Shown: positions 44,481 through 53,167 of the stretch, one piece after another
Numbering within the stretch: the stretch's first letter is position 1
Layout: every line of letters starts with the position of its first letter
Origin: JBBSDP01 sp963754335
GTDB taxonomy: Bacteria > Planctomycetota > Phycisphaerae > Tepidisphaerales > Tepidisphaeraceae
NCBI GenBank assembly: GCA_963754335.1
Contig: CAVWFQ010000003.1
Span: forward strand, 372,001-436,000
Length of the DNA: 64,000 nucleotides
Direction of reading: 5' to 3'
Notes under the pieces: model-generated
What the model saw: only the letters and a program-made list of their open reading frames with translations
Database searches by the model: none
Told to the model about the DNA's origin: nothing
Translations under genes and position numbers: made by a program

Positions 44481-45166
44481 TCAAAATAACCCGAAATGCG
44501 CCTGCGGCGCGCCAGCATACCAACCGCGCCCAGGCCGAGCAGCCCCAGTGAAGCTGGTTCGGGAACGGCAGTCAGGCGTACGTTATCAAAGTCGATCTGG
44601 GTTCCGCCAGCGTTCAATGCCAGAACGATGGTGAGGTCGCCGCTGACGCTGCCGCCTGTTGTAAACGACGTTGTGAAGTCAGTGAAGGCGCCTGAGATCA
44701 ACGGGTGAGTGAGATCACCGGTCGGGCCGACCGGTGCGCCGCTCAATGCTGTGCCGGTGTCGTCCGTGCCGTTGACCAGGCCAATATAGCCCGACGAGCC
44801 CGGGCCATAATTGGGCTGGTTACCTGCCGCCACGGTGAGCGTGTAGGTGGTATTCTTCGTCAGCGCGCCGACATCCTGATAGACGTCGCCTTGGTTGACG
44901 TAAACAGCCTGTTGCCCATCGGCGGGGGCGTCCAGTGAACCGGCGGTGGTGGGGTAAGAGCCGGTCCCGATGAAGTTCTGGACGTCATTGTGCAAATAGT
45001 TGGGTAAGCCCGGATCCTGTCCCCAGTCCGGAATGACGGCATTACTTTGATATGCACCGCTGGCCAACGGGGGATTCTCAAAGGAGAAATTCGCTACAGT
45101 AATACCCGTAGCCTGGGCCGCAGCAGCGGCCGAACCCAGCGCGAGAACGAAAACAAAACGACGCAT
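44477..45166 (-). CDS. PEP-CTERM surface protein
   Basis: 229 residues. AGGAGGT stands six bases before the ATG at 45166. After a signal peptide (MRRFVFVLALGSAAAAAQA) comes a single 'ITVANFSFENPP...YTLTVAAGNQ...IDFDNVRLTAV' domain and then the sorting tail 'PEPASLGLLGLGAVGMLARR'. The PEP motif, hydrophobic helix and Arg cluster are what exosortase/archaeosortase-type enzymes recognise. The protein should therefore be sorted to, and perhaps anchored or released at, the cell surface. Five bodies of the same domain form the giant protein downstream. Confidence 0.88.
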   Translation of the reverse strand: MRRFVFVLALGSAAAAAQATGITVANFSFENPPLASGAYQSNAVIPDWGQDPGLPNYLHNDVQNFIGTGSYPTTAGSLDAPADGQQAVYVNQGDVYQDVGALTKNTTYTLTVAAGNQPNYGPGSSGYIGLVNGTDDTGTALSGAPVGPTGDLTHPLISGAFTDFTTSFTTGGSVSGDLTIVLALNAGGTQIDFDNVRLTAVPEPASLGLLGLGAVGMLARRRRISGYFE

Positions 45167-45291
45167 GACAAACCTCCTATGCATTTGCTCCCTCCTGTTT
45201 ATGGGCGGAGCGATTGGAAATGCGCTCCTGACGTCGCCATGCGGCGGCGGAGAAGCGCGGTGTTGTATTGATGTCGGCGACAAACTGAACC

Positions 45292-46970
45292 TCATTCGAG
45301 TCTTGGGTCTCCCAGCGTGATCCAATCGCCGTGATGTCCGTCCCCGCCGTCCGTGCTGACCAGCGTCAGGTAGTGATCCGCCGAGGAAAGATCAACGCTG
45401 ATGGAAAACGCCGGATCGCTCCGTCGGATCACTCGGGTGAAGCGCAGCTCGCCGTCCACGAAGACCCAGACGGCGGCTAGCTCGGAGAAGTTTTCCTTTC
45501 CAGGGGCGGTCGCTGAAACGTTTTGGCATTCGGCGCGAAATCGGGTGAACGGACGATCGGGATGTCCCGACCGAATCGCGCCCAGGTCAAACGCCACGCC
45601 TTTGTTGGAGTGCATCCAGAGGGCGCCGTGTCCGGCCGACCCGTAATCCCGCCCGCCGATGGTCGAAGGCGAATCGGGACGCTCGTTTTTCCAGTTGCTT
45701 AAGGGGAGCGAAGTTCCCCCCCAAAGCAAATGCCAGGATTTTCCATCGGTTTGAGGAAATCCGAAGGTGTGCCCGTCGGGATCCAATACCTGCTCACGCG
45801 GGCCGCCGAGCGGAACGAAGACGCCTGCGACCAGCGGCATTTGCCCGACGGGGCGGAACATCCCATCGCCGCTCAGCGTGTACCGCCAGGCCTCCGGCTC
45901 GGTGAAGGCCGCAAGGCCGCTCGTTACGTCGATTCCACGTCCGCGTTTTCCCTGCGTGCCGTCCCCTCCGGCCACGACGTCAATAAGGTCAACCAGCGGC
46001 ATCTCGTGGGCAAACTGGTCCAATCGGGCCGGCGCGGGGGCGGCGGTCTTAGCGCCGGCTTCGACCCGGGCAGCGGTGCCGGCGGTCCAGGTCGAAGGGA
46101 TTCCGCCGCGCGATTCGGGCTCAAGGCGAACCTTCCCTTCCAATACCTGAAGTTCGGCGGCGCCCGATTTCTCCACGACGAGCGCAAACGACGTTCCAAG
46201 GTCAATCACGCGAGCTGATGGAGTATCAACCCGCAGCGGCCCCGTCCCGTGAGAAATTTCCGCGGTAATGAGGCCTTCCTCAAGGCGCAGCTGGCTGGAG
46301 GATTGCAACGTGAAGTGCGCGGGGGCATGGACGATCAGTTCGGCGCCGCCGAGACAGCGAATGCGAACGACCCCACCCTCAAGCCGGCACTCCCCTGGTT
46401 TGAGCAACGCGCCGACCGTTGGTGGCGGATCGCCGTCCAGGGCCCATCGGCTATCCAATTCCGCGGCGAGAACCGCGACCGGCGTCCGCGTCTGCCCGTT
46501 AAAGACCAGAGCGATTGTTGCGGCGACGGCGATCAGCGCGGCAACGCCGATGATGCGCTTCCAGCCCCAGCGCGAAGGCGTGACGCGGGGATTTTTGGAT
46601 GGCAGCAACGCCGGTAGGGACTGTTGAGTCTCCGATCGCAATGCGCGGCCGATATAGGTGTCACCGGGGGAGTCCGGGTGCCCGGTGGGCAAAAGCGCCC
46701 GCAAGTCGAACGTCGGCGTTTCCGATTCGGAGGACAGCCGCAAAAGCGATTTATCTCCGAGATGGGTCAAAACATCAGCACCAGCGCTGAAGATGTGGCG
46801 GATCGCGAGCTCCTGATCCACGGCGCGGAGATAGCGCGCCGCGCCTCGGAGTCGGTGGCGAGCAAGGCGTTCAATTCCTTCGCTTCCTGCGGCGCCAGCG
46901 ATTCGTCGAAGAGGGCGCTGACCAACCCCTCCAAACGTGACGGCGACTGTTCAGGCAACGCGCCGCTCAT
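45292..46970 (-). CDS. FecR-domain anti-sigma-like membrane protein (one frameshift)
   Basis: About 555 residues. The start codon at 46970 overlaps the sigma-factor stop (ATGA). The cytoplasmic part (SALFDESLAPQEAKELNALL) resembles an anti-sigma N-terminus. A frame change near 46835 leads into 'VDQELAIRHIF'. One membrane helix (IIGVAALIAVAATIALVF) separates it from a periplasmic FecR domain (LRVDTPSARVIDLGTSFALV, 'LEGKVRL'). The last 150 residues form a galactose-binding/NPCBM-like domain (SNKGVAFDLGAIRSGHPDRP, 'AAVWVFVDGELRFTRV'). It should hold or release the neighbouring sigma factor in response to an extracellular signal, possibly a glycan. Confidence 0.82.
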
Positions 46971-47482
46971 ACGCCACTCCCCGCGGCGGCGACGCCGTGA
47001 TCCACACAGGCGGCCAGCCAGCGCCGGATCCGCTCCATTGCCTTGTAAAGGGTATTGACGCTGCGTCCGCTGTCGCGGCCGATCTGCTGGACTGTCTGAC
47101 CCAGATTATAGCGGCGATCGAGCAATTCTTTTGCGGCCGAAGGAAGCTTCTCGATGCACGCGCTCAGCGCCGTGCGGCGCTGGTTCAATTCGGCCGACTG
47201 GTCGGCACAGTCGTCGGCCAGAAGCTCCACGACTTTTTCGTCAAGCCATTGGGTCGCATGCCGTGGGCGCCGCTTTCGGAAATTGAGCACTTCGTAGTAG
47301 GCGTATCGGCAAGCCCAAGGCACAAACGGGCGTGAAACGTCGTACTTCGCGAAATCCCGCCACAGCGCTACAGACGTTTCCTGAAAGATGTCCTGTGCGT
47401 CATCATGATTGGGCACCAGCGCGAAGATGTACCGATACACTTCGCGCTCGCTCGACAGGATCAGGCGTACGAAACTCTCCAT
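46967..47482 (-). CDS. ECF-type sigma-70 factor
   Basis: 171 residues with only regions 2 and 4. Region 2 is 'DAQDIFQETSVALWRDFAKY' with 'FVPWACRYAYYEVLNFRKR', and region 4 is 'LPSAAKELLDRRYNLGQTVQ' with 'VNTLYKAMERIRRWL'. The pattern fits the Rhodopirellula/Verrucomicrobium group of extracytoplasmic-function sigma factors. Its stop codon overlaps the start of the FecR-domain gene, the usual layout of a sigma/anti-sigma pair. It probably directs transcription of the surface genes downstream and perhaps of the divergent pseudopilin gene. Confidence 0.9.
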   Translation of the reverse strand: MESFVRLILSSEREVYRYIFALVPNHDDAQDIFQETSVALWRDFAKYDVSRPFVPWACRYAYYEVLNFRKRRPRHATQWLDEKVVELLADDCADQSAELNQRRTALSACIEKLPSAAKELLDRRYNLGQTVQQIGRDSGRSVNTLYKAMERIRRWLAACVDHGVAAAGSGV

Positions 47483-47550
47483 TTTACCGCCTGTTTGGGG
47501 GCATCAATGTGTTAACCGTGGAAACCGGGCCGCCGTAACCCCGGGCAATG

Positions 47551-47567
47551 GGCATTTTAATAATGCC
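47551..47567. promoter_or_regulatory. Inverted repeat between sigma factor and divergent pseudopilin gene
   Basis: GGCATTTTAATAATGCC has perfect 6-bp arms around a five-base AT centre. It lies in the 240-base AT-rich space shared by two divergent genes, 69 bases from the sigma start codon. Operator is a reasonable guess. No protein is known to bind it. Confidence 0.35.
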
Positions 47568-47722
47568 TCTCAACTACTCGCCGCTTTCTGGAAAAATTGG
47601 TATCGAATTGAATGAAAAATATGATTCGTTCACTTTTGAGTGTTTAGAGTTGAATTGCCTTGCTCCCATTCGTTAGATTTGCATCTCTACACTTGTAATG
47701 CGGGAGAGACTGAAGGCCCACA

Positions 47723-48502
47723 ATGTCGCGTCGCGGCAAACAAGCATTTACACTGGTCGAGCTCCTGGTTGTGATCGGCATCATTGCGGTGCTGATCGCG
47801 ATACTCCTCCCCGCCCTCAACGCCGCCCGCGCGGCGGCGCAGAAAGTCGTCTGCGCCAGCAATATCCGTCAGATTGGATTGGGCCTCTACGCTTACGCCG
47901 CCAGTAACCGGGGCTGGTTGCCCAGTCCGATCATCCAGGACGTCAATGACTTCGGCAATCCGAGTGCGCCGCCCAATTTCCTCGCGGAGTCCCTGGATAA
48001 CGCCAGCCGTCAATTTCGATGTCCGAGCGTCGACCGGATATTGCCGGCCCCGCCTTTTAGTGCCGTTTATGCCCCGACCTCCTACAGCGATACGAACTAC
48101 CAGGGCAATTCGGTGGTTCTCGCTCGGCAACTTGCGACGATTCCCCGCTCCAGCGAAATCATCTGCCTCGATGAATGGAGCTACCACTCCGCCGATGCAT
48201 TCTGCCGGCCCCTCTGGATACGCACGAGTGACGGCAGCACGAATCAGTCCCACTCATTCCACGACCAAACCCTCGATCAATATCAATTCTGGCACCTTTT
48301 CGATTTCATGGGCGAAGACATCGAATACTACTCCAGCTCACACCAGGGCGGCGGCAATTGCGGCTTTGTCGATGGTCACGTTGAATTTCGCAAGTTTATG
48401 GACCTCCGCTCCGGGGACTTCGGCCTCATCCCCGACGAGCCATGGAGCTCGACCAATTCGCAAAATCCAGACACGGCCTCCTTTTATCAGTCTGCTTTCT
48501 GA
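47723..48502 (+). CDS. Prepilin-like H-X9-DG protein, intact paralogue
   Basis: 259 residues in one frame. It has the prepilin signal 'KQAFTLVELLVVIGIIAVLI', the helix 'NAARAAAQKVVCASNIRQIG', 'DVNDFGNPSAPPNFLAE', and the C-terminal 'GNCGFVDGHVEFRKF...' block ending 'SFYQSAF'. It matches the minus-strand gene at 43690-44480 along its whole length, so the two are recent duplicates on either side of the sigma/FecR cluster. GAAGG precedes the ATG by about seven bases. Probably a pseudopilin of a type II secretion or pilus-like machine. Confidence 0.92.
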   Translation: MSRRGKQAFTLVELLVVIGIIAVLIAILLPALNAARAAAQKVVCASNIRQIGLGLYAYAASNRGWLPSPIIQDVNDFGNPSAPPNFLAESLDNASRQFRCPSVDRILPAPPFSAVYAPTSYSDTNYQGNSVVLARQLATIPRSSEIICLDEWSYHSADAFCRPLWIRTSDGSTNQSHSFHDQTLDQYQFWHLFDFMGEDIEYYSSSHQGGGNCGFVDGHVEFRKFMDLRSGDFGLIPDEPWSSTNSQNPDTASFYQSAF

Positions 48503-48574
48503 AGTTCGGCTTTCGGAATCGGGCTGCTGGCGCCGGTCTGAATACTTCTGCGATCCACGTCGACGCTGTTCACG

Positions 48575-49232
48575 CGGTTGAATTGCAGTCGATGAAGACG
48601 AATTCGAAGACCATGGGGCCGGTGGCCCCTGGAACCCCTGAAAGACAGCTACGCTGAAAGGAAGCCGCTACGGCGAGCATCGTGCCATGCTCAGCTGAGT
48701 TACAGCTTCCGCGTGACACGTCGCTCGCAGCAGCGGGCGAGAGTGAAATGCTCCGCGAATGACCTTCGGGCTTGAGGTTTTTGCCTCGAATTAAGGAGAT
48801 GAAATTCGAGCCAAAAACGATGGTGGGGATGTGAGTTCGTGATGGGGGAGTTCCTGGCCTGAGCCACGTCGAAGGCAGCCCGTGTTTTTCATCCTCCGCT
48901 CGCGGCGAGAGAAGGGACGGCCTGTCCTCGACTCTGAGGCTCAGGCCCGATGGGAAGGCCGCACTACGAACCGATTCCCCCCGCACGTTGATTTTGCCTC
49001 TCGTTCGCCCTTCGGCGAGAGGCAAAATCATCTGGCACGAAGTTCCTTCGCGGAGCGTTTCTCTCCTGCCTGCAGTCGCAACGGACGGACCACGCGCAGG
49101 AAGGTACTCCTGACGAGCATGGTGCGGCCGATGCCACTGCGGCTTCCTCATCGCGAAGCTGTCTTTTCGGGGGTTCCAGGGGGCACCGGCCCCATGGGTC
49201 CGCGACTTTGTATTCACGATTCGAATTCAACT
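48575..49232. mobile_element. 658-base element bounded by long inverted repeats
   Basis: About 48575-48690 and 49117-49232 are imperfect reverse complements. The best block includes CCATGGGGCCGGTG and CCCTGGAACCCC and then GAC AGCT...GGAAGCCGC. The inside carries a perfect 15-bp hairpin, TGATTTTGCCTCTCG at 48989-49003 with its complement at 49016-49030. Frames inside do not look like protein. It may be a non-autonomous transposable element or an invertible or structured locus. Confidence 0.65.
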
Positions 49233-49454
49233 GCGATACACGGTCCAACGAGATGCGCGATCCGGCTCTCAATGTAACACCCATCCAAAATCTGGATCGC
49301 TACGTCGGACTATTGCAATCCAAGTCTTTGACGACCTCGCCGCCGACCGCTTTAATAAACCGTCACCTCGTCGAGCGCTCTTGGTAAAGTGGAATAGGAT
49401 CCGCGCCGTGCCGGCCATCCGGTGTGGGTCCGATCGCCTTACTGGAGCGTTGCC

Positions 49455-50306
49455 GTGAACTACGAATTCCACCTGGACGACTGGCTATCGCGTTTTCCGC
49501 TGCGAGACCGGCACGGCCACTACGCCGGCGGCGACATCACCAGCCCATGCGACATCTGCAATGTCGAGTGGTTGCGCCGCGGAATGGTCGATCAATACGA
49601 CTGGGGGCGAGGAGCTCCTGTTGACATTTTCGTTACGTCCAAAGGTGAGCCGGAGAATCGGTTCGCGACGAAAATAGGGGGCCTGCCTTACCGGTCTCGG
49701 AATCTGCAATGGCCAAGTGCTCCCTCCGGCCGCCCATTGGCGTTGATCGCCCAGTTCAATTTCACCAATTCCATCGACATCGTCGGGAAACTGCCCGGCG
49801 ATCTGCTTTTGGTTTTCGGGGATAATTCAGAAGGGTCGATCGAACCGCTGCACCTGGAATGGCAATCGCTTGGGATCCAGGATTTGGTTCAATCCGCCGA
49901 CATGCCTGCGGACCGGATGGTGATCGCTCCTTGTTTCGGAAATCGATGCCGCATGATCAGCTATCCGGATGCGGTACGGACCACCGAATCCAAGTATCCG
50001 CGGTGCTACGGCAAAGATGTGTGGTCTCCGTATTGGATTCCACAGCTCCAGGCTACGCAAATTGGCCGGGCGCCATTCTTCATCCAAGTGGGCGATGATT
50101 CGCTTCCCGGACAACCGCTTTGCACGATTGCGTCTGTTCAACCCGACCCGCACCAGCCCTATCCCTGGGTAAATGTTCCCGAACCGCGATGCGCCGAGGG
50201 AAAATGGCAGCCCCGCGGAGACGATCTCATGATCGGCGATCTCGGTTGCATCTATATCTTCATCGAGGAAGACGGAACGCTTCATTCGGGTGAGTCGTGC
50301 TACTGA
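49455..50306 (+). CDS. DUF1963 (YwqG-like) protein
   Basis: 283 residues from a GTG at 49455. The body has 'FATKIGGLPYRSRNLQWPSA', 'LALIAQFNFTN' and 'LPGDLLLVFGDN', the opening of DUF1963 proteins. The C-terminus is 'IGDLGCIYIFIEEDGT', another DUF1963 feature (GDxGxIxxFIxxxxL). Conserved Cys residues occur early (SPCDICNVEW). The family has no assured function. A cytoplasmic protein with no signal peptide. It precedes the toxin-antitoxin genes by 137 bases. Confidence 0.75.
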   Translation: MNYEFHLDDWLSRFPLRDRHGHYAGGDITSPCDICNVEWLRRGMVDQYDWGRGAPVDIFVTSKGEPENRFATKIGGLPYRSRNLQWPSAPSGRPLALIAQFNFTNSIDIVGKLPGDLLLVFGDNSEGSIEPLHLEWQSLGIQDLVQSADMPADRMVIAPCFGNRCRMISYPDAVRTTESKYPRCYGKDVWSPYWIPQLQATQIGRAPFFIQVGDDSLPGQPLCTIASVQPDPHQPYPWVNVPEPRCAEGKWQPRGDDLMIGDLGCIYIFIEEDGTLHSGESCY

Positions 50307-50311
50307 TTGCC

Positions 50312-50379
50312 CGCCCGCAGCGCGACGAAGCCGGACAGGCCGATCTCGGTCAGCTTGCGCCGGTGTCGAGGTCGGAGAC
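50312..50379 (-). pseudogene. Fragment of a Gfo/Idh oxidoreductase gene
   Basis: These 68 bases match 51222-51289, inside the Gfo/Idh gene, at all but a few positions and in the same orientation. They correspond to the C-terminal 'GKLTEIGLSGVVALRAG' region. The matching pieces flank the toxin-antitoxin genes on both sides, suggesting a duplication or insertion event. Confidence 0.7.
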
Positions 50380-50443
50380 TGGTACTGTACGTTGCTCCCT
50401 CCGCCACCGGCGATTATTCTTACCACTGTTTAAGGACGGTGAT

Positions 50444-50755
50444 ATGACGATCGCTCAATCGGGCATTCAATTGCCAACGCACCACATCAAAGAATTCTGC
50501 GACAAATATGGCGTGGAGCAATTCGCTTTGTTTGGGTCAGTGCTGCGCGACGACTTCGGTCCCGATAGCGATGTGGACGTGATGCTGAAATTCAAACCCG
50601 GCCACGGCTTCACGTTCGAGAATACTCCCGACATCCAGGACGAATTGCAGGCGATGTTCGGCCGACGCGTTGACGTGATCGAGATGGGCCGTATTCGCAA
50701 CCCTATCCGACGGCGGGCGATCATGAGCAGCCACCGGGTGATCTATGCCGCGTGA
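50444..50755 (+). CDS. mntA: MNT-type nucleotidyltransferase antitoxin
   Basis: 103 residues of the minimal nucleotidyltransferase family. The active-site motif GSx10DxD is complete: Gly31-Ser32 and Asp43/Asp45 in 'LFGSVLRDDFGPDSDVDVML'. It continues with 'FGRRVDVIEMGRIRNPIRRR'. MntA-type antitoxins silence the partner HEPN ribonuclease by adding AMP to it. The stop codon overlaps the start of hepT by 11 bases, the normal operon layout. The ATG at 50444 is preferred over an upstream frame that comes from a gene fragment. Confidence 0.88.
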   Translation: MTIAQSGIQLPTHHIKEFCDKYGVEQFALFGSVLRDDFGPDSDVDVMLKFKPGHGFTFENTPDIQDELQAMFGRRVDVIEMGRIRNPIRRRAIMSSHRVIYAA

Positions 50756-51104
50756 GCGCAACGATCCGGCGCGCGATGCGGCGTGGCTGCTTGACATGCT
50801 GGCAGCCGCACGGGCAGTTACCGCCTTCGTCCAGGGCCGAACATTTGAGCAATACGAGAAGGACCTGTTTTTCCGGTCTGCGGTGGAACGGCAGATCGAA
50901 ATCATCGGAGAAGCGGCGCGAGGCATCTCCGATCCGTTCAAGGCCGCCCATCCTCAAATCCCCTGGCGGCCGATCATGGCACAGCGCCATCGACTGGCAC
51001 ACGAGTATGGAGAAATCGACGACAGCCTGATTTGGAAAGTGGCCACCGTGCACGTGCCAGCGCTCATCCCGCAAATCGAACCGTTGGCTGTTCCGCCACC
51101 TTGA
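50745..51104 (+). CDS. hepT: HEPN ribonuclease toxin (HepT)
   Basis: 119 residues, helical, with the HEPN catalytic motif RX4H as Arg81-His86 in 'MAQRHRLAHEYGEID', including the Tyr88 that is AMP-modified in studied pairs. 'FRSAVERQIEIIGEAAR' and 'PWRPIMAQR' are typical. The pair with MntA should form a type VII toxin-antitoxin system, acting on tRNA or mRNA in the cytoplasm. Stability or phage-defence roles are both known for the family. Confidence 0.88.
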   Translation: MPRERNDPARDAAWLLDMLAAARAVTAFVQGRTFEQYEKDLFFRSAVERQIEIIGEAARGISDPFKAAHPQIPWRPIMAQRHRLAHEYGEIDDSLIWKVATVHVPALIPQIEPLAVPPP

Positions 51105-51119
51105 TCCGTCGGCTCGGTC

Positions 51120-52521
51120 TCAACTCACCCACTTCTCCCGATACTTCGGATGGACAAACTTGCTCGCTTCCGGGTCATTGGTCGCTTCCATCTTTTCCCC
51201 GTCCCACTCAAGGGTCTTGCCGGCCCGCAGCGCGACCACGCCGGACAAGCCGATCTCGGTCAGCTTGCCGCCGGTGTCGAAGTCGGAGAAGGTCTTTCCC
51301 TTGCCCAGGCAGGCGTCGACAAATTCCTGGTGATGCCCGCTGGTGCGCGGCAGCGTTTTGGGAATCGAAGTGACCTGCGGGTGCTGCGTCACATCGGTCA
51401 TGTACTGTTCGCCATGGAATCCGATGAGCCCATCGGTATTCCACAGGCTGGTATAGATCCGCCCTTTCTCCCCGACGAGCATGACTCCTGAATGCCGGCG
51501 GCCCTCCACCTTGGTCCCCAGCGGCTCGAGCACCTCCGCCGGCGGCTTGCCGTCCCCTTGCCAGTAGATCGTCAGCGCCGGCAATTCCCCCCTGCGCGGC
51601 AAAATGATATTCCAGCGCCGCCTTGTCCGGGGTCTGCTTCCCGTCGGTCAGATTCACGACCAGTTTCTGCGGGTATCCCAGTTGAAGCGCCCGCACCGGC
51701 AGGTTCAGCGCATGACAGCAGAAATCGGCGAGGCCGCCGTTGCCGAAGTCGAACCAGTTGCGCCATTGGTAGGGGTGGTAAACGTTTTTCTTGTAAGAAC
51801 GCATCGCCGACGGCCCAACCCACAGGTCCCAGTTGAAATCGGCGGGAATCGGATCCTCCCCCTCGGCGCTTCCTTCGGAAGCTTTGACGCCAATGCCCCA
51901 GACATACACCTCGGCGATTTTCCCCAGCGCGCCCGTCTGGATAATTTCGACGCACCGCCGCAGCGATTCGCTGGCGCTCCCCTGGTTCCCCATCTGCGTC
52001 ACCACCTTGCTGCCGCGGACCAGCTCGCGCAGCGCCCGGGCCTCTCCCACGCTGTGCGTCAGCGGCTTCTCGCAATAAACATTCTTGCCCGCCCCGATGA
52101 ACGCCCGGCACAACGGCGCATGCCAATGGTCCGGCGTGGCAATCAACACCGCATCGAAACTCGCCGCCTGCTCCAGCAGTTTCCGGTAGTCTTCATATGC
52201 CTTGACGTCCTTGGTGCTGGCGTTGGGCCGGTCCCCTTCCTTCCGGGCCTTTTCGATCATCGTCGCATCCGGATCGCAGAACGCCACGAGATTGACGCCG
52301 GCTCCCAGCAGCGCCCCCATATCCCCGCGTCCCTGCCCGCCGCACCCGACGACGGCGAGATTGAGTTTGCTGTTGGCCGCCGTCGAGTCGGCGGCGCCGC
52401 GCAGGATCGTCGGGGTGGAAATGGCCGCCGCGCCGAGAGTCGCCGCGGAGGCGGCGAGAAAGTGTCGGCGCGTGGGACGGACAGGGTGGATGACTTTTGC
52501 GTTCTGGTCTTTCTGCTGCAT
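51120..52521 (-). CDS. Gfo/Idh/MocA oxidoreductase with Tat signal (one frameshift)
   Basis: About 465 residues. A twin-arginine leader 'RRHFLAASAATLGAAA' directs it across the membrane folded. The Rossmann start is 'NLAVVGCGGQGRGDMGALLG', then 'FDAVLIATPDHWHAPL' and 'GKNVYCEKPLTHSVGEA', all classic for the family. The frame changes near 51600. The C-terminal part continues as 'ALTIYWQGDGKPPAEVLEPL' and ends 'FVHPKYREKWVS'. It should oxidise or reduce a sugar or sugar-like compound with bound NAD(P). The substrate is unknown. A short copied piece of its end lies upstream of the toxin-antitoxin pair. Confidence 0.88.
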
Positions 52522-52624
52522 TGTTTTTTTCCTCGGCTTCCGCGGTGAATGGATGAGAACTCTGCAAGTGATACCGGCGAAGGCGAAGTTCGATGAAACG
52601 GTCGGAGATGGGGAATGAATTCGA

Positions 52625-52945
52625 GGCCGTACGCGCGGACGAACATCCCACCCATCATCTCGATCAGTTGCGCACCGGTCGTTTTTTCGTCGCCGTTGAG
52701 CGGCGTGACGCTCCTGATCATCACCCGCTTCTGCGGTGATGTATGCGTGAAGCTCGTAGCCTTTGGCGTAGTCTCCGCTGATCTTGCCTCGCTTGGCTTC
52801 GAGATCCTTTGCTGACCGGAGCGACGCTAAGTGCCTTTCCGTCCACTTGGCTCAGCAAATCAAACGCACAGGCGCAGCCGCAAGTGGCCAGGTCGTTGTA
52901 CACATGCCGAAGTATCTCCCACCCAATCGCTCTTGACCCGCCGAC
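52625..52945 (-). pseudogene. DDE transposase relic (IS4/IS5-like)
   Basis: Three frames together read 'LLSQVDGKALSVAPVSK', 'DLEAKRGKISGDYAKGYELH', and 'MIRSVTPLNGDEKTTGAQLI'. This is the middle of DDE transposases (DGK...SKD...KGYKLH...VTPLN..E). The rest of the gene and the ends of the insertion sequence were not found. It lies 100 bases upstream of the Gfo/Idh gene start. Confidence 0.6.
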
Positions 52946-53167
52946 TAAAGCCTCGGCAACGGCGCAACTTTGGATCGTAAATCGCGTATTTTCAGCATTT
53001 TATCGTTGTCTATCGACTTCCGGAGAAAAATATAAAAGCGAAATCCGATTGATTTGACAATCATCTCATGGTACATTCACCATTCCGGGCGATAAAGGAG
53101 ATGGGAAGAGTTCCCCTCAATTGCTCAAAGTCAAACGATTCCGGGCATCGCTCGGAGAGGAGTCGGG

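Noticed and set aside
48570..49217. A 215-residue minus-strand reading frame
   Set aside because: It lies wholly within an inverted-repeat element, is rich in Arg/Ser/Pro without structure and has no ribosome-binding site.
53050..53075. TTGACA near 53053 as the promoter of the PEP-CTERM gene
   Set aside because: The only TATA-like hexamer nearby (TACATT) is 12 bases away, too short for a normal sigma-70 spacing.
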